A stretch of DNA of 64,000 nucleotides from Aedes albopictus (Eukaryota > Arthropoda > Insecta > Diptera > Culicidae), in contig NC_085138.1 in NCBI RefSeq assembly GCF_035046485.1, forward strand, positions 341,384,263 through 341,448,262. The letters are read 5' to 3'. Position 1 is the first letter of the stretch, and every line of letters begins with the position of its first letter. The notes beneath the pieces are model-generated. The model searched no databases. It was not told where the DNA came from and was given only the letters and a program-made list of their open reading frames with translations. The translations under genes and the position numbers were made by a program. This document shows positions 22,401 through 30,039 of this stretch, in pieces.

Positions 22401-25400
22401 AGTCCGACCTTTGCTGCTTCGCGTTTCAGGCGGGTGTACAGTTCTGCCACCGTTCCAAATGTTCTAGCAATAATATCCATGTCATCCGCGAAACAGACAA
22501 ATTGGCCGGATTTCGTAGAGATCGTACCCCGGCTGTTGAGCCCGGCTCGTCGCATAACACCTTCCAGAGCGATGTTGAATAGTAGGTAGGAAAGTCCATC
22601 ACCTTGTCGTAGTCCCCGTCGAGATTCGAATGAACTGGATAGTTCACCCGAAATCCTTACGCAGTTCTGCACACCGTCCATCGTTGCTCTTATCAGTCTA
22701 GTCAGCTTCCCGGGAAAGCTGTGCTCGTCCATAATTTTCCATAGCTCTGTGCGGTCGATACTGTCGTATGCCGCTTTGAAGTCGATGAACAGGTGATGCG
22801 TTGGGACCTGGTATTCACGGCATTTCTGGAGGATTTGCCGTACGGTGAAGATCTGGTCCGTTGTCGACCGGCCGTCGATGAAACCGGCTTGATAACTTCC
22901 CCTCATTTACTTTAGGTGAAAGACGACGGAAGATGATCTGGGATAGCACTTTGTAGGCCGCATTCAAAATAGTGATCGCCCTGAAGTTCTCACATTACAA
23001 ATGGTCGCCTTTTTTGTGAACGGGGCAGATTACCCCTTCCTTCCACTCCTCCGGTAGCTGTTCGGTTTTCCAGATCCTGACTATCAGCCGATGCAGACAG
23101 GTGGCCAACTTTTCTGGACCCATCTTGATGAATTCAGCTGCGATACCATCCTTACCAGCTGCTTTGTTGGTTTTGAGCTGGTGAATGGCATCCTCAACTT
23201 CCCTCAGCGTGGGAGTTGGTTCATTTTCGTCCTCCACTGCACTGGCGTCGGCGTTTCTTCCGTTGCCGTGGGCTTCCGTGCCTACGTTCTCCACGCCGTT
23301 CAGGTGCTGATCGAAGTGCTGCTTCCACCTTTCGATCACCTCACGTCCGTCCGTCAAGAGGCCTCCGTCTTTATCCCTGCATATTTCGGCTCGCGGCACG
23401 AAGCCGTTGCGAGATGCGTTGAGCTTCTGATAGAACTCTTCCGTGTTTGTTGGGAACGGCACAGCAGTTCCATTTCTTCACACTCCGCTTCTTCCAGGCG
23501 GCGCTTTTTCTCCCGGAAGAGACGGGTCTGCTGTTTTCGCTTCTGTTCATAACGTTCCACGTTCTGTCGAGTCCCTTGTTGCAGCATTACCGCCCTCGCT
23601 GCATTCTTCTCCTCCAAAACCGTTCTGCACTCTTCGTCGAACCATTCGTTCCGTCGATTCCGTTCCACGTACCCGATGGTGCTCTCGGCTGCGTCGTTGA
23701 TAGCTGCTTTCACTGTACTCCAGCAGTCCTCTAGAGGGGCTGCATCGAGCTCGCCCTCGTCTGGCAACGCGGCCTCGAGATTCTGCGCGTATGCTGAGGC
23801 GACATCCGGTTGCTTCAGTCGCTCTAGGTTGTACCGTGGCGGTCGCCGGTATCGTACATTGTTGATGACGGAGAGTTTTGGGCGCAGTTTGACCATCACC
23901 AGATAGTGGTCGGAGTCGATGTTGGCGCCACAATAGGTCCTGACGTCGATAATGTCGGAGAAGTGCCGTCCGTCAATCAGAACGTGGTCGATTTTTGATT
24001 CCGTCTGCTGTGGTGATCTCCAAGTGTAACGATAAGGGTGGCTGTGTTGGAAAAAGGTACTACGTATGGCCATATTTTTGGAGGCAGCGAAATCAATGAA
24101 TCGTAGGCCGTTTTCGTTCGTTTGCTGGTGGGCGCTAAACTTACCAATCGTCGGTCTGAATTCCTCCTCCTGGCCTACCTGAGCGTTCAAATCTCCTATG
24201 ATGATCTTGACGTCGTGGCTTGGGCAGCGGTCGTACTCGCGTTCGAGCTGCGCGTAAAATGCGTCCTTATCATCATCAGTACTTCCGGAGTGTGGGCTGT
24301 GCACGTTTATTATGCTGAACTTGAAGAATCGGCCTTTGATCCTCAACCTGCACATTCTTTCGTCGATCGGCCACCAACCGATCACGCGCTTCTGCATATC
24401 ACCTATCACGATGAAAGCTGTTCCCAGCTCGCGTGTGTTGCCGCAGCTCTGGTAGATGGTATGATTACCTCTAAACGTTCGCACCATGGATTCCTAAGCA
24501 ATCTCTAAAAAATCCCAAAGAATTCTTGGTGAAATTTTGAAGAATTTTTCGAATACCTGGAAAAATCTTTGTATGAATTATTTAACTATTTCCTGAAGAA
24601 TTCCTGGAAGAATATTTCAAGAAATTCCAGAAGCAATTTCCTTATTGGAAGAAATTCAGCTGGAAGTAATCATGTGCACTAGCGTCCGTGGTGGTGGAAT
24701 TCGGAACTATGCTCTTCATAACCTAGAAGTATTCGTAGTCCTGAACAACTTTGCTGAAGATCGCACCTTCCTACCTGGCATCGATCTCGTGTCATATTTA
24801 TGTGTTTAAAGTTATACCGGGAGTAGCGATGTATGCTAGCGCCACATGGCGGTGAAATTCGAAACTATGCTCTTCATGGCCTAGAAGTACTCGTAGTCCT
24901 GAACAACTTTCCCGAAGATCGTAACTTCCTATCTGGCTTCAATCTTGTGATATATCTCCAGAGTTGCGCAATATCAGTCTTGTCAGGTGGCTACTGATAT
25001 TGCACCATCGTCACTATCACTCCAGGCCGTTCAATATCAAAACGACAATGACAGACAACGACTTGATATTGATTCGCACTGTAGATTACAATCATTGCAA
25101 CTGAGGTGATATTTTAGTGGTTTTCGCCAAAACTCATTTTTTTATGACCAACATGAAAAACTTGTTATTTTGTACCACATATTAAAATATCATCTTAGTA
25201 AAATCTTCATTTGGATTTTTAAACGAATTTCAAAGATGGCCCATCAGTGATATCCACACACCATCACAGTCAGTCCAGTTCTGATGGAACAAGGAAAGTG
25301 ATGGTGACTCAATAGAGCGCACGCTGACTTGGATCGCAGTCGGCCTATCAAAATCAGCGATTTGCTTACCATTGACAGTGACAGAGTGCAACTCTGTATA

Positions 25401-28400
25401 TCTCACCAAAGTCGTACCGGAAGTGAACATGTACACTAGCGCCACGTGGGGGTAAAATTCCGAACAATGTTCTTCATCACCTAGAAGTGGTCATAGTTCT
25501 GAACAACTTTGCCGAAGATCGTACCTTCCTATCAGGCTTCAATCTCGTGCTATATTCCACCAAAGTCGTACCGGAAGTGACTATGTACACTAACGTCACG
25601 TGGTGGTGAAATTCGGAACTATGCTCTTCATGGCGTAGAAGTACTCGTAGTCCTGAACAACTTTGCAGAAGATCGCACCTTCCTGTCTGGCTTCAATCTC
25701 GTGATATATCCCACACTGAAAGACGGTAATGATAAGCATAAAGATGTTTTCAAATTTACCATGACAAAACGTGATCTTCGACCAACAAACGCTTCTTGTG
25801 TGCGTTGTGTTTCCTCTTACATCAACCGGTTCGATAGCCGAGTGGTAGCGTGCGAGCCTGGTGATCTCAAGGTTCTTGGTTCAAATCCGGTTAACAACAG
25901 AAACTTGTTTTAATTGTAAATCGGGTCCATGGTATTTAAAATTGAAAACATTAATCTGTTGAATTGGAACTAAACTCAGTCTGCACAAATTTAGTGGCGT
26001 TGTGTATTTGAGTTGACCCTCAGAATAGTAATTTCTACCGCAAGCCGTCTTTCAGTGCACTAAAGTCGTACCGGAAGTAACTATGTACACTAGCGCCATG
26101 CGGTGGTGAAATTCGGAACCGGAAGAAGTTAAAAATGTGGAACTAATGTTTACGCCTGGTTCTCACCGGAAGTTGCATGAAATTTCAATCTTTTTTCACT
26201 ACACCTCTCTAGGATAGTGTAGGATTCCGTTGACGCAAAAAGATTTGGTTCACTAACTGCTGAGATACGGATGTGCAAAAAAAAACAGTTCCACGTTTTT
26301 TTTTGCCTGTCGGTAGTCGGTACTTAACGTGTTAACCTTCCGTAACTCGCGCGGTTGACTACCTGCTTCAGCACCACGCTAATGCTAAGTACAAAAAGCG
26401 AGATTTTTTCAACGTGTTGTACAAAATACAACAGCGCGATCGCTCGAGGGTTAAATAAACTTGAGCCCCTTTTGAGAAACAACCAAAAAATGTATATTTT
26501 TTCCTTACACAATCTAATAAAAATTACAATAACAGTGACCGAAACGTATATACAATCGATCATCCTGAAAATCATTACAGTTGATCAGGAGGAGATATAA
26601 AACCTTGAAAGCCTTAACCATAGGAAATGAATACAATGACCCACCATAGTAGGGTTTGGGACCATTTGGACAGGAGCACCTATTTTGGGCACTTGCTGCT
26701 CTAACTCAGTCAATTTTGAATCGATTTACTTGATTTTTGAAACACGACGAGCTATGTTCAAAAATTGGGTTTTTAAATTAAGAAAAATTCAATGATTTTT
26801 TATTTTTAAACAAAAGAGCACTTTTTTCTGAGCCGCTATGATTTTTTTCAGATTTTTAGAACTTTATTTTGGTATCTAAAATCAATTTCAAAGAGATATT
26901 TTGAAATCACCTTTTGACAGCTGGGCAACTGCTTGACAGCTCCGCTCAGTACAAAATGCGACGAGGGGTGATTCGACAAATCGCTCCCATACAAATTTCA
27001 AATTGATTTTTAAATAGGTTCCCGGGCACCAAAATTGATGAAAATTTGGATTTCGGCTCAGTTTGGCATGCAGATTCAGAATATGGAATTATCTTAACAC
27101 CACTAAAGAAGCCAATTCAAGTCAATCGGTTTGAAATTGGCTGAGCTATAGTATCAAGTGCCCAAAATAGGCGCTCCTACCCAAATGGTCCCAGACCCTA
27201 TTCATAATAATTATATAATTACATAATAAATATATAAAAATAATACGCTATTTTGTAGTAAACAAGTGCGCCATATTGACTGAGTACCTTTCTTAGATTG
27301 CGCCACTTCTGACAAAACATTTCGTTTCATGTGGAGTGGATCTGGTGTGATGGTTAAAGCCTGTGACCTCCCGTGACTATCACGCCGAGGACCTGGGATC
27401 GAATCCCACTCCCGACATACTCACAAAATATGAGTTCTTCCTTCGGAAGGGAATTCCCTTAAGTAAAGTGTGGGTCCCGAGAGTCTCAGACCAGAAATCT
27501 CCTTAATACAGATAAAAAAACACATTTCGTGTCTTAAGGCGAAACTGGAAGCATTTTCTCATTTTTTTGGTTTTTGATTTTTTATTAAATAACGAAGCAA
27601 TATTTTCAAAATCGCTTTTCGTGCACATGTAGAGCATGGATCAAGGTATCTTCTGAATTTTTTTGAGGTGGAAAATGTTTTCCATTTTTGCAAAAACCAT
27701 TTTTTGTGAAATTTCGTTCAAAAATGGTTTCTGCAAAAACGAAAAACATTTTCCACTACAAAAAAAAATCAGAAGATACCTTGATCCATACTCTACATGT
27801 GTACGAAAACCGATTTTGAAAATATTGCTTCGTTATTTAATAAAAAAATCCAAAACCAAAAAGTGAGGAAATGCTTCCAGTTTCGCCTTAAGTTAGTTTT
27901 AGTTGTAGCTTTGACTTGCTGAATCAATCAGTTAAAGCTCACACACTTTAAAATTCTGAAATTTGCACGAGACAGAAATATCAAAGAACGTAAACTTTTC
28001 AAGACTGAATCACAAATTGGACTCAATTTTACGCGCATCATGTAAGTCCTGGTTGGTTGCGTTATATGTCAACAAATCTACTTCACCAGAAACTTAGAAT
28101 CAGGCATATCAATATATTACTTTTATATGTTTTATCTATCTATCAGATTGGTTCTAGCGATTGCTAGATGCTAAGAAAATATAAGTCCTAGAAGACGTAA
28201 ATTTACATATTTTGACCTCTAAATTTATGTCTTTGAAGACGCTCGTATATGCCAGGTTCAGGACACCCAAATTTACATGACTTTTTCTAGGTGTGCAGTT
28301 ATAACTTAAGGATAGATTAGTTAGAATCCCACAATGGCCGACTTGTGCACCTGCTTGCGATTTTGAGGGCACACATCTAATTGAAAACCAAACCGGTGCA

Positions 28401-29017
28401 TGGGATCTTCCTACTCAAGGCTTATTACAAGTGAGCAAGAACAAAATAAAAAATACACTACCTTTGGAAGTTCACTTCTTGAGGTTTGTGCATCTGAAGT
28501 TCTGGTGCAACATTGTTCTGGGATTTCAAAACATTTGTTCTTATTTAACAGTGCTTATCAACCGAAGGTTTTTAAATTTTTTATTATTTTTTGCATAACC
28601 TAATTATATTTATATTTTCTATTGTTATTCTAGTGTAATGCAAACTCTGTTGCAACCTGCATCTAACGATTTCATTTCAGTTTTAATCGCTGATATGCAT
28701 AGCTCTATAGAACTGTTCTGACTAGGTAATGTAATAATGGAAATATATCTTCTAGAATTCTACAATAAAACTGTATCACCAGCAAAGAACACCAAGAACT
28801 TTCACTCTCTTTAGTCTGTCTAAGAAGTAGGTATTGGTATTTGGCACATAGTTAGCACCACGACGTCCGATTGGTGTGATCCCCCATCCATGATGTAGAA
28901 CCCCGAAAAAGGTTCGAACAAAATAGGTAAACACAAACAATAAATGGCTTAATCACCTCCTAGACAGGCCCCGAACAGCGCAAGCAGCACTACCGCACTT
29001 TTCAACGACGACCACAT
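12962..29017 (-). CDS. SCPEP1: SCPEP1-like serine carboxypeptidase (whole gene)
   Basis: Four coding exons join in phase: 29017-28957, 21091-20862, 20801-20237 and 13446-12962. Every junction has GT-AG ends, and the product is 446 residues (human SCPEP1 is about 452). It is an S10 family serine carboxypeptidase that should trim C-terminal residues of peptides in a lysosomal or secretory compartment. Residues 1-20 form a signal peptide (MWSSLKSAVVLLALFGACLG). The oxyanion region WLQGGPGASS is at 66-75. The catalytic Ser is S159 in AESYGGK, Asp is D366 in GQLDLI, and His is H423 in RAGHMVP. NHT and NST sites are possible N-glycosylation sites. Introns are 7865, 60 and 6790 bp; the two long ones are packed with transposons. 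The family is related to mosquito vitellogenic carboxypeptidases, but the RISC-type layout fits best. Confidence 0.9.
13533..13540. repeat. 8-bp target duplication, left (ATGAGTGT)
   Basis: ATGAGTGT immediately precedes the TIR at 13541 and is repeated exactly at 20031-20038 after the other TIR. An 8-bp duplication is typical of hAT transposons. Confidence 0.8.
13672..13760. mobile_element. TTAACCCTC small palindromic element, partial
   Basis: TTAACCCTTCAGCAGTCATG and an internal TTGTACAATACGTT resemble the left half of the elements at 15154 and 26332. The right half is unclear. Confidence 0.4.
15154..15280. mobile_element. 127-bp TTAACCCTC TIR element
   Basis: The left end CCTTAACCCTCGAGCAGTCG and the right end, read inverted as CCTCAACCCGGGAGCGGTCG, match imperfectly. 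It is related to 26332-26454. It is inserted in the 12-bp array and is non-coding. Confidence 0.65.
15401..15803. mobile_element. 403-bp near-perfect palindrome (copy 1)
   Basis: The two halves, 15401-15602 and 15602-15803, are inverted copies with few mismatches, so the whole element can fold into a ~200-bp hairpin. The ends are CAAGG and, inverted, CAGGG. The flanks are perfect 8-bp duplications, CCTGGAGG at 15393-15400 and 15804-15811. Because of the palindrome, nearly the same reading frame of 115-148 residues is open on both strands. A copy of the same length lies at 54401-54803. The TIR start and 8-bp duplication suggest mobilisation by a hAT transposase. Confidence 0.85.
16482..16692. 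mobile_element. 211-bp foldback palindrome
   Basis: The arms 16482-16585 and 16590-16692 are inverted copies (for example GGCAGATACGCGTATTT against its complement) with almost no spacer. ATACTGAAGGAT occurs on both sides at about 16430 and 16693, but the surrounding array makes that weak as a duplication. It is non-coding. Confidence 0.7.
17643..17910 (+). mobile_element. tRNA-derived SINE (copy 2)
   Basis: Same SINE as 1138-1424, here on +. A box TAGCCGAGGCGG at about 17651, B box GGTTCGATTCC at 17704, then the ~180-bp body and a GAGAGAGAGAGA tail near 17895-17910. It is inserted in the 12-bp array. Confidence 0.8.
18665..18790. mobile_element. Small CGCGCGC-ended insertion
   Basis: A GC-rich block bounded by CGCGCGCGC near 18670 and GGCGCGCG near 18764 breaks the array. 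It resembles the TTAACCCTC family in layout (GTACAA near the left, GCGAGC inside). Edges are uncertain. Confidence 0.4.
20031..20038. repeat. 8-bp target duplication, right (ATGAGTGT)
   Basis: An exact copy of 13533-13540, on the other side of the 6.49-kb element. Confidence 0.8.
20237..20801 (-). CDS. SCPEP1: SCPEP1-like, coding exon 3
   Basis: Residues 98-285, starting VKNYNVLFIDNPVGTGFSY and holding the nucleophile S159 in ESYGG. The acceptor is CTCACAG before 20801 and the donor GTGAGT starts at 20236. Confidence 0.92.
20862..21091 (-). CDS. SCPEP1: SCPEP1-like, coding exon 2
   Basis: Residues 21-97, including WLQGGPGASS at 66-75 which builds the oxyanion hole. The acceptor is CCACCAG before 21091 and the donor GTTAGT starts at 20861. 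The 60-bp intron to exon 3 is typical of mosquito short introns. Confidence 0.92.
21110..21660. other. Intron 1 sequence, nothing recognised
   Basis: The 3' part of carboxypeptidase intron 1. No exon-like frame in phase and no repeat boundary was seen before the RTE-like 3' tail. Confidence 0.35.
21665..24487 (-). mobile_element. RTE-like LINE, 5'-truncated and frameshifted
   Basis: On the minus strand an endonuclease (24487-23354) with INVHSPHS, GDLNAQVG, DHVLID and SDHYLV is followed after a frameshift by a linker (23462-22995). After another break comes a reverse transcriptase (22906-21701) with FIDFKAAYDS, RRGLRQGDGLS and FADDMD. The C-terminus has the GHVARMPDN and RW-D-V pattern usual for RTE-type elements, with no RNase H. 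A short AAATAAATGAAT-rich 3' tail follows. The 5' end is missing. It lies in carboxypeptidase intron 1, in the same orientation as the gene. Confidence 0.85.
21701..24487 (-). pseudogene. RTE-like polyprotein (EN-RT), broken
   Basis: Three frames cover it: EN at 23354-24487 (377 residues), a middle part at 22995-23462 (155) and RT plus C-terminus at 21701-22906 (401). Breaks lie near 23400 and 22910-22995. The RT catalytic FADDMD and the first Asp in FKAAYD remain. It could not make a single protein as it stands. Confidence 0.85.
24959..25396. mobile_element. 438-bp hAT-type MITE with 8-bp duplication
   Basis: The ends are CAGAGTTGCGC at the left and, inverted, CAGAGTTGCAC at the right. The flanks are a perfect 8-bp duplication, TATATCTC at 24951-24958 and 25397-25404. 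CAGAG ends and an 8-bp duplication are diagnostic of hAT elements. Non-coding, so non-autonomous. Subterminal inverted copies of ACTGATATTG occur inside. Confidence 0.88.
25714..26057. mobile_element. 344-bp TIR element with tRNA-like core
   Basis: The TIR CACTGAAAGACGG is exact at both ends. CA flanks both sides, and removing the element restores the repeat junction CCCACTAAAGTCG. The centre holds a tRNA-like sequence (25832-25905), so a SINE or tRNA pseudogene may sit inside it. Confidence 0.75.
25832..25905 (+). other. tRNA-like sequence (pseudogene or SINE head)
   Basis: TAGCCGAGTGG and GGTTCAAATCC match the A and B boxes at a normal spacing, and a TTTT lies just downstream. The acceptor ends do not pair and the anticodon stem has a mismatch with no U before the anticodon. 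I therefore do not call a functional tRNA. Confidence 0.5.
26332..26454. mobile_element. 123-bp TTAACC TIR element
   Basis: Starts TTAACCTTCCGTAACTCGCG and ends, inverted, TTAACCCTCGAGCGATCGCG. It is the closest full relative of 15154-15280. The interior contains TTGTACAAAATACAA. It is non-coding; the frames over it are incidental. Confidence 0.7.
26650..27200. mobile_element. 551-bp TIR element with ~66-bp TIRs
   Basis: TAGGGTTTGGGACCATTTGG at the left pairs with the complement of the right end, and similarity continues for about 66 bp through CCTATTTTGGGCACTTG. The interior is AT-rich with poly-T runs and no long frame. Confidence 0.8.
27336..27525 (+). mobile_element. tRNA-derived SINE, Feilai-like
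   Basis: GGTGTGATGGTTAAAGCC (A-box region) and GGATCGAATCCC (B-box variant) stand at tRNA spacing. A tRNA-unrelated body of ~110 bp and an A-rich end (GATAAAAAAACAC) follow. The head differs from the other SINE in this window. The Feilai name is from general resemblance only. Confidence 0.65.
27533..27892. mobile_element. 360-bp full-length palindrome
   Basis: Starts CTTAAGGCGAAACTGGAAGC and ends with its complement. The arms of roughly 150-175 bp are inverted copies almost to the centre near 27712. Extreme AT content inside. Non-coding foldback element in carboxypeptidase intron 1. Confidence 0.8.
28306..28543. mobile_element. TTAAGGA TIR element, relative of 10385-10637
   Basis: TTAAGGATAGATTAGTTAGAATCCCA at the left (split here as TTAAGGATAGATTAG plus AATCCCA) and TGGGATTTCAAAACATTTG at the right match the ends of 10385-10637, as do internal CAAGTGAGCAAGAAC and CTTCTTGA motifs. 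It is a diverged copy without the longer outer arms. Confidence 0.65.
28957..29017 (-). CDS. SCPEP1: SCPEP1-like, coding exon 1 (signal peptide)
   Basis: 61 coding bases give the 20-residue signal peptide plus the first base of a Val codon. The donor GTGATT starts at 28956. The phase fits exon 2 exactly, giving ...GACLG joined to VPRDGYGPG. The exon is too short for open-frame searches and was found by looking upstream for a start, a hydrophobic core and a matching donor. Confidence 0.85.
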
Positions 29018-29184
29018 CGTAAACTGTTTCTAATTTATCACGGACTCCCGAAGAGTTTCAACAACTACTTAATGCTACAATACAACACAATAAATACTCG
29101 AAAACACTTTCCAGCACCAAACGACCAAACTCTAGAGATATGGACGGACACACTTTGCCACCGTTTACCGTTGAGCCGGCAGGT

Positions 29185-29222
29185 GACTGAAGTTCCCGCG
29201 AGGCGTGATAATTGGTTTTATA
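29185..29222 (-). promoter_or_regulatory. Core promoter of the carboxypeptidase gene
   Basis: On the minus strand TATAAAA lies at 29222-29216, and the initiator TCAGTC at 29190-29185 follows about 30 bp on. The predicted start base is 29188, which gives a 5' UTR of about 171 nt. The TATA box sits 3-4 bp farther upstream than the usual optimum. It is a motif prediction backed by its location just 5' of exon 1. Confidence 0.6.
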
Positions 29223-29844
29223 CCCAATAACCCTAGCAGTACCGTCTGCCTCCGTAGTCGCGTCGGTGCAAAAATACCCCTACATGTGTGTGCACTGTGC
29301 AGCTTTTCGGCAGGCGCATCTTCCCATTCATACCCCATTATCAGTGACAAAAATGTTAAGTGGGTGTTTGTCCCACTAGCTCTCGTTCGCTCGCAGTAGT
29401 ACCCATAGGTATCTATTTTCGAAAGACCAATAGGATTCAGTGGAGTGCTCATTATCAGGGCTTGAAACGGTACAACAATGGGATGCAATGGGGGATTGGC
29501 TGACTCTGACTGACTGACTGACTGGATCGGCTTCGGCTGCTCTGCTCTCCGCTTGATGGATTGGTGATGGTGGTTATTGTTAGGTATTTGGGATTCGCGT
29601 TATCAGCGTTTTTGGAAGTCATTTCGAGAGTTTGTAGGTACCTGCCTATACTGCAAATATGCCTAAAACACATGTGCACACTGGTCCCGTGTCACTGGGT
29701 AAGGCAGAGGAAATGATTGCTGATTGCTAATTAATTCGAATACCGAGTGAAAACTAGAACACCGAGCTAACGACAATTTTATCTCTAGTTTTTCCAAAGA
29801 CCAAAGAAATGGCTAGCTTTTCCTAGTGTTGTAGACGAAGACCC
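29223..29844. other. Upstream region of the carboxypeptidase gene
   Basis: Mostly unique-looking DNA upstream of the predicted promoter. A short (GACT)n microsatellite lies at about 29498-29524. The 107-residue minus-strand frame at 29165-29488 overlaps the promoter and resembles nothing known. Confidence 0.4.
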
Positions 29845-30039
29845 CATGGACGTAGCCAGAGGGGGACAGGGGGAGAGGTGCATCCCTTCTCTTTTTTTTT
29901 AATTCGAGCAATCTCAAATGTATCAATAATTAAGAAATCGAGAAATAAAATCTTTAGGATTTCATCCACTTGGTTGCCACAAAAACCACAAGAAATTTCG
30001 CCAAGTCCTCCAAGAGTATTATAAATCATTTAAATATTA

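Larger units (their letters stand above)
24659..26120 (+). repeat. ~150-bp tandem repeat, interrupted twice
   Basis: Units starting near AAGTCGTACCGGAAGTGACT and containing ATTCGGAACTATGCTCTTCA and GAACAACTTTGCCGAAGATC occur at about 24659, 24809, 25409, 25562 and 26063. The array is split by a hAT-type element at 24959-25396 and a TIR element at 25714-26057. Both interruptions fall at the same place in the unit, at the TATATC-CAC junction. No coding frame is present. Confidence 0.8.

Noticed and set aside
23091..23552. 153-residue + strand frame
   Set aside because: Antisense shadow of the RTE-like endonuclease.
25832..25905. Possible functional tRNA
   Set aside because: Acceptor ends do not pair, the anticodon stem is mismatched and the loop lacks U before the anticodon.
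29165..29488. 107-residue minus-strand frame upstream of the carboxypeptidase
   Set aside because: It overlaps the predicted TATA and initiator and has no recognisable family or splice link to the gene.
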